Below, piece by piece: positions 45,168 to 53,448 of a DNA stretch of 64,000 nt (the first letter of the stretch is position 1; every line of letters starts with the position of its first letter). A program made the position numbers and the translations under genes. The notes below the pieces were generated by a model that saw only the letters and a program-made list of their open reading frames with translations, searched no databases and had not been told where the DNA came from. The stretch is from Mycolicibacterium arabiense (GTDB lineage: Bacteria; Actinomycetota; Actinomycetes; Mycobacteriales; Mycobacteriaceae): positions 2,108,001 to 2,172,000 of the forward strand of contig NZ_AP022593.1 in NCBI RefSeq assembly GCF_010731815.2, written 5' to 3'.

Positions 45168-48073
45168 CGGAGGAACTCCTGTCGGGTAGCGGGATCGAGG
45201 ATCTGCGCGAGGTGCAGGGAGGCACTCGGCGCGTGGACGTCGGTGAGTTGCCGGGCCTGCATGTGGCAGCTGAACCCGTCGGTGAGCACGACGGCGTCGG
45301 GGTCGGCCCGCAGCGCAGGCGCGAGCGCCTGCTCGGCGACGGCCATGCTGACGTCGTAGTGTTCGCGCTCGAAGCCGAAGTTTCCGGCCACACCGCAGCA
45401 CCCCGTTGCCTCGCGGACGTTTTCGACGCCAACCGCTTCGAGCGCACGCAGTTGCGTTGCCGCACCGAACACCGAGTACTCGTGACAGTGGGTCTGCACG
45501 GTGACCGACGAAGGCGGCGTCGCACTCGGAGTCCAGCCGCGCTCACGTTGAGCACTGACCTGTTCGGCGAAGCTGCGGACGCGTCGCGCCACCCGGCGAG
45601 CTGCAGGCGTGTCGACGAGTTCGGGCAGATCCTTGCGCAGGGCTGCCGCGCAACTCGGCTCGGTGACGACGATAGGGCGGTCGGAACCGTCGTCGAGCGC
45701 AGAGGCCGTGCGAAGCAACCGCTTTCGTGCCTGTCGCAATTGTCCGGTGGAGATCCAGGTCAGGCCGCAACAGACGTCGGTGCGTACCTCGGCACGGTGT
45801 CCGGCGTCCTCGACGACGCGCACCGCTGCCCCGGCGACCTCGGGCCGGAAGCCCTTGGTGAAGGAGTCCACGACGAGCACCACGTCGCCACGCCCGGTGC
45901 GGTGGGGCTTCAGCTCGCGGCGGAGTTGGCCCTTGGACGCGAAGCGCGGCAGGGGCCGTTCGTCGGTCAACCCGCCCAGCCGCAGTGCGATCCCTCGCAG
46001 GGGACTGGCGAGCGCCCCGTTGACGAGCGGTGCGATCCGCGTCGTCACCGCCAGCCACCGTGGGAGCCAGCCCAGCGAGTAGTGCGCCAGCGGGCGGACT
46101 CGTCGGTGGTAGTAGTGGTCGAAGAACTCGGCCTTGTAGGTGGCCATGTCGACGCCGGTCGGGCAATCCGTCGAACACGCCTTGCACGACAGGCACAGGT
46201 CCAGTGCCTCCCGTACGTCCTCGGATGCCCACCCCTGCTCCACGGTCGGCGCTGCGCGAATCATGTCCTGCAGCACGCGGGCGCGGCCGCGAGTGGAGTC
46301 CTTCTCGTCCCCGGTGGCCCGGAAGCTGGGACACATCACGCCGCTGCCGTGGGAGCGGCAGCGGCCCACGCCGATGCAGCGCTGGACGGCGTCGGCGAAG
46401 GCCCCGTGCTCGGAGCCGTTCGCGTCGTGCAGAACGAACGTCGTCTGCCACGGCAGTGCGGGAATGTCCGCCAGCGCCAAGTGCTCCGTGACCGAGGCCG
46501 GGTCGACGATCACGCCGGGGTTGAGGACGCCCGTCGGGTCGAACAGCCGCTTGAAGTCCGCGAAGGCCGCCATGATCGTCGGGGAGTACATCTCGGGCAG
46601 CAGCTCCGAGCGGGCCCTGCCGTCACCGTGTTCTCCCGACAGGGTCCCGCCGTGCTCGACCACCAGACGTGCGGCCGCGGTGAGGAAGGCCGACATCACG
46701 CTGCGGCCCTGGGCAGTTCGCTGGTCGAAGGTGATCCGGATGTGCATGCAGCCGGCGCCGAAGTGGCCGTACATCACGCCGACGAGGTGGTACTGCTCGA
46801 GCAGGAGCCGGAAGTCGGCGAGGTAGTCGGCGAGGCGCTCCGGGGCGACCGCCGAGTCCTCCCAGCCCGGCCACGAGGTGACGCTGGATCCGTCGGGTAG
46901 TTCCAGCCGCGACGACAGTCCCGCCCCGTCCTCGCGAACGCGCCACAGCTTCTTGCGCTCACTGGGGTCGCGGACTTCGCGGCAGTCCAGCGCTCGCCCG
47001 TTGGCCTCGAGGTCACCTCGAAGCCGCTGCGCCTGCGCCGCGACGGCCACCTCGTCGTCTCCGTCGAGGTCGACGTAGAGCCAGGCGCGCCCGGCGGGCA
47101 GTTCGGCGACGGAGTCCGCACCGCGCCGCACCTTCATGGTCGCCACGATCTGCTCGTCGATGCCCTCCACTGCGGCGGGCGAGTACTGCAGGATGGTCAT
47201 GACGTCCCGCGCGGCGTCCACGATGTCGTCGTAGGCCACGATCAGCAGCAGCGCCGACGACGGCACGTCCACCAGCCGCATGGTCGCACCCACGACGATC
47301 GCGCACGTGCCCTCGCTGCCGACGAGTGCCCGTGCGACGTCGAAGCCGTTCTCCGGTAGCAGGTGGGCCAGATGGAAGCCCGACACCTGCCGGGGAATGC
47401 GACCCAACTCCAGTCGGAACGCCGACATGTAGTCGCCCGTGAGGTCTGCCAGACGGGCGGACAGCCATGCGGCCCGCTCGACGGCCGCCGCGTCGTCGGG
47501 GTCGGTGGCGCGCAGCGCGGTTCGGGTGGCAGTGAGCCGGGTGCCGTCGGCGAGGACGACGTCGAGGGACAGCACGTGATCGCCGGTGCGGCCGTAGCGG
47601 ACGGAGTGGTTTCCGCAGGCGTCGTTGCCGATCGACCCTCCGACGGTGGCTCGGTTCCTACTCGACGGGTCCGGCGCGAAGGTCAGCAGGTTGCCCGTGG
47701 CGTGCTGGACCGCCTCGGCGAGGTCGGCCAGGACGACCCCCGGCTCCACGACCACGGTTCGGCTTGCTGCGTCGATGGACACGATGTCGTTCATGTAGCG
47801 CGACGTGTCCAACACGACTCCGTGGCCGATCGCGTTGCCCGCCATGGACGTTCCACCACCGCGCGCCACGATGGGAACGCCCGCGCGATGGCAGGCCACC
47901 ACGATGCGGCTGACCTCGCCCGCGTCGCGGGGGAACGCGACGGCCAGCGGTGGGACGCGGTAGTTCGATGCGTCGTAGCTGTACTCGGCGAGGCGTCTGC
48001 TGCCGTCGTCGATCTCCACTCCGCCGGCGGCGAGCAGCGCGACGATCTCGGCGCCGTCCCGTACCGCAGTCAT
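45164..48073 (-). CDS. YdiJ-like FAD/Fe-S D-2-hydroxyacid (2-hydroxyglutarate) dehydrogenase
   Basis: 969 residues in one chain. N-terminal FAD_binding_4 domain (VARGGGTSMAGNAIG, GGSIGNDACGNHSVRYGRTGDH), the FAD-oxidase C domain with MYGHFGAGCMHIR and SGEHGDG, then a ferredoxin part (CIGVGRCRS...MCPSF, CLSCKACSTDCPTGVDM) and CCG domains (CCGLTW, CCGVAGNFG). The architecture equals E. coli YdiJ, shown to oxidise D-2-hydroxyglutarate to 2-oxoglutarate; D-lactate is the alternative. ATG at 48073. It is followed by the aldehyde dehydrogenase with four-base overlap, and its start lies 35 bases past the phospholyase stop. Confidence 0.9.
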   Translation of the reverse strand: MTAVRDGAEIVALLAAGGVEIDDGSRRLAEYSYDASNYRVPPLAVAFPRDAGEVSRIVVACHRAGVPIVARGGGTSMAGNAIGHGVVLDTSRYMNDIVSIDAASRTVVVEPGVVLADLAEAVQHATGNLLTFAPDPSSRNRATVGGSIGNDACGNHSVRYGRTGDHVLSLDVVLADGTRLTATRTALRATDPDDAAAVERAAWLSARLADLTGDYMSAFRLELGRIPRQVSGFHLAHLLPENGFDVARALVGSEGTCAIVVGATMRLVDVPSSALLLIVAYDDIVDAARDVMTILQYSPAAVEGIDEQIVATMKVRRGADSVAELPAGRAWLYVDLDGDDEVAVAAQAQRLRGDLEANGRALDCREVRDPSERKKLWRVREDGAGLSSRLELPDGSSVTSWPGWEDSAVAPERLADYLADFRLLLEQYHLVGVMYGHFGAGCMHIRITFDQRTAQGRSVMSAFLTAAARLVVEHGGTLSGEHGDGRARSELLPEMYSPTIMAAFADFKRLFDPTGVLNPGVIVDPASVTEHLALADIPALPWQTTFVLHDANGSEHGAFADAVQRCIGVGRCRSHGSGVMCPSFRATGDEKDSTRGRARVLQDMIRAAPTVEQGWASEDVREALDLCLSCKACSTDCPTGVDMATYKAEFFDHYYHRRVRPLAHYSLGWLPRWLAVTTRIAPLVNGALASPLRGIALRLGGLTDERPLPRFASKGQLRRELKPHRTGRGDVVLVVDSFTKGFRPEVAGAAVRVVEDAGHRAEVRTDVCCGLTWISTGQLRQARKRLLRTASALDDGSDRPIVVTEPSCAAALRKDLPELVDTPAARRVARRVRSFAEQVSAQRERGWTPSATPPSSVTVQTHCHEYSVFGAATQLRALEAVGVENVREATGCCGVAGNFGFEREHYDVSMAVAEQALAPALRADPDAVVLTDGFSCHMQARQLTDVHAPSASLHLAQILDPATRQEFLR

Positions 48074-48107
48074 CGGCTGCGCCAACCGGGCATCCGGGGA
48101 TCGTTGC

Positions 48108-49463
48108 TCAATGCAGTTCCTCGCGGAGGACGACCGCCAGGTTCTCCAGCATTCGATCCGCGTCGGCGATCGAGAACGGGAGCGGCGGGCGGATCTTGAG
48201 CACGCTGCCCCGCGGTCCCGACGCGGAGAGCAGCACTCGGCGTCTGCGCATGTGGTTGACCACCCGCAGCGTCGCCTCCCCATCTGGAGTGTTGGAGTCG
48301 CGGTCGGTCACGACGTCCACGCCGACGAACAACCCCGCCCCGCGCACCTCGGCGATCTGCTCGTATCCGCCTGCCATCGTGGCGATCTCGGACATGATGT
48401 AGCTGCCGACCTTATCGGCGTTGTCGATCAGGCCTTCGTCGACGATGACGTCCAGGACTGCCTGCGCCGCCGCGATCGACACCGAGTTCCCGCCGAAGGT
48501 GTTGAAGTAGCGGATGTTGCGGCCGAACTCGACGAGCAGCGCCGGACGGAAGGCGGCCGCGGCGATGGGAATCCCGTTTCCCATCGGCTTGCCGGTGGTC
48601 ATGATGTCGGGGACCACACCGTGGCGCTGAAAACCCCACCAGTGCCGGCCGGTACGCCCGAAACCCGGTTGGACCTCGTCGGCGATGAACAGACCGCCTG
48701 CGTCGTGGACTGCGTCGACGACCGGCTGCAGGAACCCGGCCGGATCGGCGTAGATGCCGTCGGAGGAGAAGATCGTGTCGGCGATGAACGCGGCGATGCC
48801 GAACCCGTGGCGCTGCAGATCGGCGATCGCTTCCCGCATCTCGCGAACCATGGTGGCGACCACGTCGTCGTCGCCGCCATGCCTCAGCCGGTTGGGCGCG
48901 GTGATCGTGCGCACGTGCGGACCCAGCGGGACGCCGACCCCCAACGATGGGGAGAATGCCGACACGTCGGCCGTGAGCCCATGGTAGGCGCCGGCGGTGA
49001 CGATGATGCCCTGGTTCCCGGTGTAGTAGCGGGCCACTCGCATCGCGAGATCGTTGGCCTCCGAGCCGGTGCAGGTGAACATGACGTGCCCGAGTTCGTC
49101 TGGCATGGTGCCCAGGAACTGTTCGCTGTAGCCGAGGATCGACTGCTGGAGGTACCGAGTGTTGGTGTTCAGCGTCGTGAGTTGCCGGTGGATCGCCTCG
49201 ACCACGTAGGGATGGCAGTGACCGACGCTCGTGACGTTGTTGTAGACGTCGAGGTAGTCGTTGCCGTCGGCGTCGTAGAGCAACGTGCCTGCGCCCCGGA
49301 CGATCTCGACCGGTTCTTCGTAGAACAGCCGGTACCCGGGTCCGAGCAGCCGTTCCCGGTCACCGACCTGCTCGCGCGTCCGTGGCGGCAACCGTTCGAT
49401 GTCGGACGGGTCGAAGCCGTTCACCATCGGTTCGGACGCCTTGAGGGTGAAGCCCTTGGTCAC
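48108..49463 (-). CDS. AGXT2L-like PLP enzyme (O-phospho-amino-alcohol phospholyase / class III aminotransferase)
   Basis: 451 residues. Class III PLP fold with GSEANDLAMRVAR, ADEVQPGFGR, Schiff-base Lys in TTGKPMGNGIP and FNTFGGNSVS. Several stretches follow the ethanolamine-phosphate/5-phosphohydroxylysine phospholyase group rather than ordinary aminotransferases: NNVTSVGHCHP, LNTNTRYL, RRVLLSASGPRGSVLKI. Those enzymes eliminate phosphate and ammonia, giving an aldehyde. GTG start overlaps the stop of the kinase gene (GTGA), matching kinase-then-phospholyase chemistry. Ordinary transaminase activity remains possible. Confidence 0.85.
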   Translation of the reverse strand: MTKGFTLKASEPMVNGFDPSDIERLPPRTREQVGDRERLLGPGYRLFYEEPVEIVRGAGTLLYDADGNDYLDVYNNVTSVGHCHPYVVEAIHRQLTTLNTNTRYLQQSILGYSEQFLGTMPDELGHVMFTCTGSEANDLAMRVARYYTGNQGIIVTAGAYHGLTADVSAFSPSLGVGVPLGPHVRTITAPNRLRHGGDDDVVATMVREMREAIADLQRHGFGIAAFIADTIFSSDGIYADPAGFLQPVVDAVHDAGGLFIADEVQPGFGRTGRHWWGFQRHGVVPDIMTTGKPMGNGIPIAAAAFRPALLVEFGRNIRYFNTFGGNSVSIAAAQAVLDVIVDEGLIDNADKVGSYIMSEIATMAGGYEQIAEVRGAGLFVGVDVVTDRDSNTPDGEATLRVVNHMRRRRVLLSASGPRGSVLKIRPPLPFSIADADRMLENLAVVLREELH

Positions 49464-50554
49464 GGTCGTTTCCCTTCGTTCGGACGCAGTGGGTCGGTGG
49501 TGGCGGCGATCATGGCCTCGACGGTGGACGTGGTGACCGACAGCGCGCAGCGCAGCCTGGTCCAGTCGAGCGCCGAGTGCGACAGTCCATAGTCTCGGGT
49601 GTGTGCCTGTGTACTGGATCGCCATCCGTAGACCAACGCGCGCAACAGGAGTCGCGCAGGACCGGTGATGGCGAGCAGGGCTGCCTCGCCGTCCGTCAGC
49701 GGTCGCTGCGCCCGGTAGCCACGCACGATGTCGAGCGCACTGGCCCACGGTCGCCGTTCGTCGGCGCCGATCTGGTTCGCCACCGCGACGCTGAGATCGA
49801 ACACGGTGGGGCTCCGGACGACGTCGCCGAAATCGATGATTCCCGTGACGAATTGTTCGGAGCCCGGGTCGACGACGACGTTGAACGGGCTGAAGTCACC
49901 GTGGATCATCTGGGTGTCCAGGTCGTCGATCCTGGGCGCCACCAGTGCGTCGAATCGATCGAATACCCAAGTGGCCATGGCTACGTCGTCGCGGTCGAGG
50001 ACCCACTGCAGCAGTGGCCTCGTATGGGAGAAGTTCTTGAGATCCCAGATCAGTAGCCGGGAGTCATCCGGATGCCGGAACTCCCCCAGCGCGAGATCGA
50101 GCCGCGCCAGCATCGCACCGACTCCCGCGAACTGAGCGGAAGTCGGCCTGACGGTGGCCAGGAGACTGCCCTCCAGATAGCTCAGCACGCGCATGACGCG
50201 GTCGTTGCCGTCGGGATCGACCACGGTGGTCTCGACTTGTCCGTGCCCCCCGCGAACTAATCGCTGGGCGGGGATCGGCGCAGGGGCGTCCTCCAGGTGC
50301 AGCATGACCGAGGATTGCAGATTGACTATCTCCGCGCTCTCCGACGCGGGGGCGATCTTGACGAGGAACTGCCCTCCGGTGGAGACCAGACGGAATGTGT
50401 CGTCCTTCTCGGTGGGGATGCGTTCCAATCTCCCCGTCAGGTGATAGTGCGTGCGCAGTTCGGCGACGACCTGCTGCTCGGGAAACGCCTGACCGCCGGG
50501 CTCCAGTGCGCTCTCTTGAGCGATCTGCGCGAGGAGATCCGAACTGGCCGTCAC
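49460..50554 (-). CDS. APH/choline-kinase-fold kinase (hydroxylysine kinase-like)
   Basis: 364 residues. Aminoglycoside-phosphotransferase fold: Brenner motif HGDFSPFNVVV and metal motif IIDFGD. Resembles AGPHD1/HYKK, the 5-hydroxylysine kinase, and ethanolamine kinases; it is adjacent and coupled to an AGXT2L-like phospholyase, the same partnership seen in eukaryotes. GTG at 50554 follows an AGGA site; longer starts lack support. First gene of the leftward operon, divergent from the GntR regulator, with a candidate operator upstream (50701-50713). Antibiotic resistance is unlikely given this context. Confidence 0.83.
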   Translation of the reverse strand: MTASSDLLAQIAQESALEPGGQAFPEQQVVAELRTHYHLTGRLERIPTEKDDTFRLVSTGGQFLVKIAPASESAEIVNLQSSVMLHLEDAPAPIPAQRLVRGGHGQVETTVVDPDGNDRVMRVLSYLEGSLLATVRPTSAQFAGVGAMLARLDLALGEFRHPDDSRLLIWDLKNFSHTRPLLQWVLDRDDVAMATWVFDRFDALVAPRIDDLDTQMIHGDFSPFNVVVDPGSEQFVTGIIDFGDVVRSPTVFDLSVAVANQIGADERRPWASALDIVRGYRAQRPLTDGEAALLAITGPARLLLRALVYGWRSSTQAHTRDYGLSHSALDWTRLRCALSVTTSTVEAMIAATTDPLRPNEGKRP

Positions 50555-50700
50555 GGCGTCGGATCCTGCATCGGCCCCACCCGCGTGGAGCGTCGCTGCG
50601 CGGCGGCGCAGTCGTGGGCGGGGTTCGGCATCGGCGGACCTGATCCTTTGCGATTGGGGAGCACGCACGGCGAGCGTGCGTACTGTCGAGCTAGGCGAAC

Positions 50701-50713
50701 TGTAGAACACTAG
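50701..50713. promoter_or_regulatory. Putative GntR/FCD operator, kinase side (weaker copy)
   Basis: TGTAGAACACTAG agrees at 10 of 13 positions with the motif TGT(G/T)GAACAGTTG found near the other two promoters. It lies about 150 bases upstream of the kinase start in the 235-base divergent region 50555-50789, which otherwise holds no gene. Confidence 0.4.
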
Positions 50714-50764
50714 GGCAGTCGGAGTCCAGGCGCGGTTCCTGCCGGGCATGTCAGCCATGCGCGT

Positions 50765-50777
50765 TGTGGAACAGTTG
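50765..50777. promoter_or_regulatory. Putative GntR/FCD operator, regulator side
   Basis: TGTGGAACAGTTG, 12 of 13 identical to the inverted copy at 51565-51577. It ends one base before a -10-like TACGCT (50778-50783), so binding would block the regulator's own promoter. That -10 is six bases before the ATG at 50790. Confidence 0.6.
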
Positions 50778-50789
50778 TACGCTGCCACC

Positions 50790-51467
50790 ATGTCCGTGGC
50801 TGATCGCATCCAGATTGTCGGGCGCAGCAGTGCGCAGCAGATCGCCGATGGACTGATGGACATGATCCTCGAGGGAGAACTCAAGCCCGGTGAGCGCATC
50901 CGGGAGAGCGTCATCGCAGATCAACTGAAGATCTCGCGCAACACGGTTCGCGAGGCCGTGCGACTCCTGCAGGGAACGGGACTGGTTCGGTACGTCTTCA
51001 ACCGCGGCCTGGCGGTCTGGGACCCTTCCGACGAGGAGGTCCTCGACATCTACCGAGCGCGACTCCACCTGGAGACGGCCGCTGCCGCGTCGGTGAACTA
51101 CGACACGGACCTGACGCCGCTGACCGAGGCGATGGACGCCCTCAAAGTGGCGATGAAGACCGAGGATCCACGCACCATCGTCGAGAAGGACCTCGCCATT
51201 CACCGCGCAATCGTCGGTTTGATGAACAGTCCGCGGCTGAACAAGTTCTACGACGAGTTGCTCGGAGACCTCCGCTACTTCCTGCTCATCCTGTCGCTTG
51301 ACCACCACGAGTACGAGAGCGGCTCGACCCTCGAAGAGGAGCATCAGCGGATCGTGACGGCGTTCGCGTCCCGCGACCCCGAGCTGGCACGCACGACCAT
51401 CGCCGAGATCATCACCGAGAATCGCGACGAGGTACGCAAGATCCTGGCCGTGCGTACGGCCGGCTAG
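50790..51467 (+). CDS. GntR-family regulator, FCD (FadR) subfamily
   Basis: 225 residues from the ATG at 50790, which coincides with the predicted transcript start; an ATG at 50748 would place the promoter inside the gene. N-terminal winged helix: IADGLMDMILEGELKPGERIRE and LKISRNTVREAVRLLQGTGLV. The C-terminal FCD domain (about 90-220) has the Asp/His metal-binding layout DLAIHRAIVGL and EEEHQRIVTAF. Sits between two divergent catabolic operons sharing a 13-bp motif, so it is the presumed local regulator; FCD ligands are usually carboxylic acids. Confidence 0.9.
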   Translation: MSVADRIQIVGRSSAQQIADGLMDMILEGELKPGERIRESVIADQLKISRNTVREAVRLLQGTGLVRYVFNRGLAVWDPSDEEVLDIYRARLHLETAAAASVNYDTDLTPLTEAMDALKVAMKTEDPRTIVEKDLAIHRAIVGLMNSPRLNKFYDELLGDLRYFLLILSLDHHEYESGSTLEEEHQRIVTAFASRDPELARTTIAEIITENRDEVRKILAVRTAG

Positions 51468-51564
51468 CCGCCGCTTTCCGCCAACCGGTTCCGACTTCAG
51501 CCCCACTGCCGTTTCGCTGCGTTGTCTTGCGCACTCCGATGGCCTGTGCTTAAGTCCTCCATGT

Positions 51565-51577
51565 CAACTGTTCAACA
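51565..51577. promoter_or_regulatory. Putative GntR/FCD operator, rightward operon
   Basis: CAACTGTTCAACA is the reverse complement of TGTTGAACAGTTG and matches the regulator-side site at 12 of 13 positions. It is nested in outer arms CATGTC (51560-51565) and GACATG (51582-51587) and contains the palindrome TGTTCAACA. It lies 53 bases before the aldehyde dehydrogenase ATG. Confidence 0.6.
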
Positions 51578-51630
51578 CTTGGACATGAACGGCCCATGAG
51601 GTCGTCGGCTCCAGTTCGGAGATACCTCAC

Positions 51631-53064
51631 ATGGCAGACGGCCACCTCATGTACGTCGCGGGCGAACACGTCGCCGCCGCCACCGGTGCGACCGAAGCGG
51701 TCGTCAACCCCGCCACCAACGAACGCATCGCGACGGTCCCCCTCGGTGACGCGACCGACGTAGACCGTGCCGTCACCGCAGCGGAAGAGGCCTTCGACGG
51801 ATGGGCCGCCACGCCTCCCGGGAAACGAGCGGAACTGCTGCTGAAACTGGCCGACCGGCTGGAGGCCCACGCCGAGGAGTTCGCGCAGCTGGAGTCCAAG
51901 AACGTCGGCAAGCCCATCGCGGTGGCTCGCGACGAGGTCCCGTTCGGCGTGGACAACATGCGGTTCTTCGCCGGAGCCGCCCGCGTGCTCGAGGGCCGCG
52001 CCGCCGGTGAGTACTCCCCCACGCACACCAGCATCATTCGACGAGATCCGCTCGGCGTCGTGGGCAGCGTCGCACCCTGGAACTTCCCGCTGGTCATGGC
52101 GATCTGGAAGATCTGCCCGGCCTTGATGACCGGAAACACGCTGGTGCTCAAGCCAAGCGAGCAAACTCCACTGACCACGCTGCGGTTGGCCGATCTCGCG
52201 GCCGATCTCTTCCCGCCCGGCGTCTTCAACGTCGTCACCGGTCACGGCGAAACCGTCGGTGCCGCCCTGACGTCGCACCCGCGGGTACGGATGAGTTCGT
52301 TGACCGGCGACACGAACACCGGCAAGCTCGTCGCCCGTGCCGGCGCCGACAACCTCAAGCGCCTGCATCTCGAATTGGGCGGCAAGGCACCGGTTCTGGT
52401 GTTCGACGACTGCGACGTCGAATTGGCGATCACCAAGATCTGCGAGGGCGGCTACGGCAACTCCGGGCAAGACTGCATGGCCGCCTCCCGGGTGTACATC
52501 GCCGACGGCATCTACGACGACTTCGTCACCGAACTCACCCGCGCGGTCTCGAAGGTCGCCATGGGCGACCCCGAACTCGAGTCCACCGAAATGGGCCCGG
52601 TCATCTCCGAACGCCAACGAGACCGCGTCGCGGGCTTCGTCGATCGGGCCACTTCGACCGGACCTGCCGCTCTCGCCGTCGGCGGACTCGGCACCGGCCC
52701 CGGCTTCTGGTACAAGCCATCCCTGGTCGTCGACGCCGCACAGGACTCCGAGATCGTGCAGAGGGAGGTCTTCGGCCCGGTCGTCACCACCACCCGGTTC
52801 ACCGACGAGGCGCAGGCGTTCGCATGGGCCAACGACGTCGAATACGGCTTGGCGGCTTCGGTGTTCACCCGCGACGTCGGCCGCGCGATGCGCGCCGCCC
52901 GCAAGCTCCAATTCGGCACCGTATGGATCAACGACCACCTGCCGATCGTGTCGGAGATGCCGCACGGCGGCTTCAAGCAGTCCGGCCACGGCAATGACAT
53001 GTCGATCTACTCCGTCGAGGAGTACACCGAGATCAAGCACATCATGATCAACCTCGAGTCCTGA
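51631..53064 (+). CDS. Aldehyde dehydrogenase, gamma-aminobutyraldehyde dehydrogenase (PatD) type
   Basis: 477 residues. Catalytic Glu in LELGGKAPV, Cys in [13 protein letters not shown]-terminal [25 protein letters not shown]. The LTGDTNTGK and [14 protein letters not shown] segments fit the aminoaldehyde dehydrogenases of polyamine breakdown. ATG with an upstream GGAG-like site (GGAGATACCTCAC). First gene of the rightward operon, controlled by the predicted GntR motif 53 bases upstream. Likely oxidises an amino aldehyde produced by the FAD enzyme two genes later. Confidence 0.87.
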   Translation: MADGHLMYVAGEHVAAATGATEAVVNPATNERIATVPLGDATDVDRAVTAAEEAFDGWAATPPGKRAELLLKLADRLEAHAEEFAQLESKNVGKPIAVARDEVPFGVDNMRFFAGAARVLEGRAAGEYSPTHTSIIRRDPLGVVGSVAPWNFPLVMAIWKICPALMTGNTLVLKPSEQTPLTTLRLADLAADLFPPGVFNVVTGHGETVGAALTSHPRVRMSSLTGDTNTGKLVARAGADNLKRLHLELGGKAPVLVFDDCDVELAITKICEGGYGNSGQDCMAASRVYIADGIYDDFVTELTRAVSKVAMGDPELESTEMGPVISERQRDRVAGFVDRATSTGPAALAVGGLGTGPGFWYKPSLVVDAAQDSEIVQREVFGPVVTTTRFTDEAQAFAWANDVEYGLAASVFTRDVGRAMRAARKLQFGTVWINDHLPIVSEMPHGGFKQSGHGNDMSIYSVEEYTEIKHIMINLES

Positions 53065-53103
53065 CCAACCGTCCGTTCTCTCGACCACGCTGGAGTCCCC
53101 GCG

Positions 53104-53448
53104 ATGACGTCAACCAGCCGCCCGGTAGTGGCGGTCAACCTGTTCTCGATGCTGCCGGGCGTTGACCCGTCGGACTTCGAACGCTTCTCCACCGAAGTCG
53201 ACCGACCGACGTGCCTGGCCCACGGCGACGTCGTCCGGCGGTTCGACGCCTACCGCGTGGACGAAGCACCCGACGGGGCTCCCGCCGACATCTTGGAAGT
53301 CATGGAGGTCAGCGACTGGGCCGCGTGGGAGAAGCTCCGCGACACCCACCCGACGATGAAGCCCGTCACCGACGGCTTCGACCAACTCGTCGACCCGGCC
53401 ACCGTACGGACCTACTTCACCCACCTCGTTCCTGGAGAAATTCGATGA
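53104..53448 (+). CDS. Small protein, possible dimeric alpha/beta-barrel (ferredoxin-like) fold
   Basis: 114 residues. NLFSMLPGVDPSDFERFSTEVDRPTCLA and EVMEVSDWAAWEKLRDTHPTMKPV suggest the EthD/RedY-like ferredoxin fold of small dimeric barrels, but no catalytic residue can be named. Lies between aldehyde dehydrogenase and the FAD oxidoreductase, overlapping the latter by ATGA, so it belongs to the pathway, perhaps as an isomerase or accessory subunit. Function unassigned. Confidence 0.7.
   Translation: MTSTSRPVVAVNLFSMLPGVDPSDFERFSTEVDRPTCLAHGDVVRRFDAYRVDEAPDGAPADILEVMEVSDWAAWEKLRDTHPTMKPVTDGFDQLVDPATVRTYFTHLVPGEIR

Noticed and set aside
43044..45359. Long plus-strand frame antisense to the aldehyde dehydrogenase
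   Set aside because: His/Arg/Gly-rich shadow translation without recognisable domain; the minus strand encodes a complete enzyme.
49460..50554. Aminoglycoside resistance gene
   Set aside because: The APH fold is shared by many small-molecule kinases; coupling to an AGXT2L-like enzyme and catabolic genes indicates metabolism.
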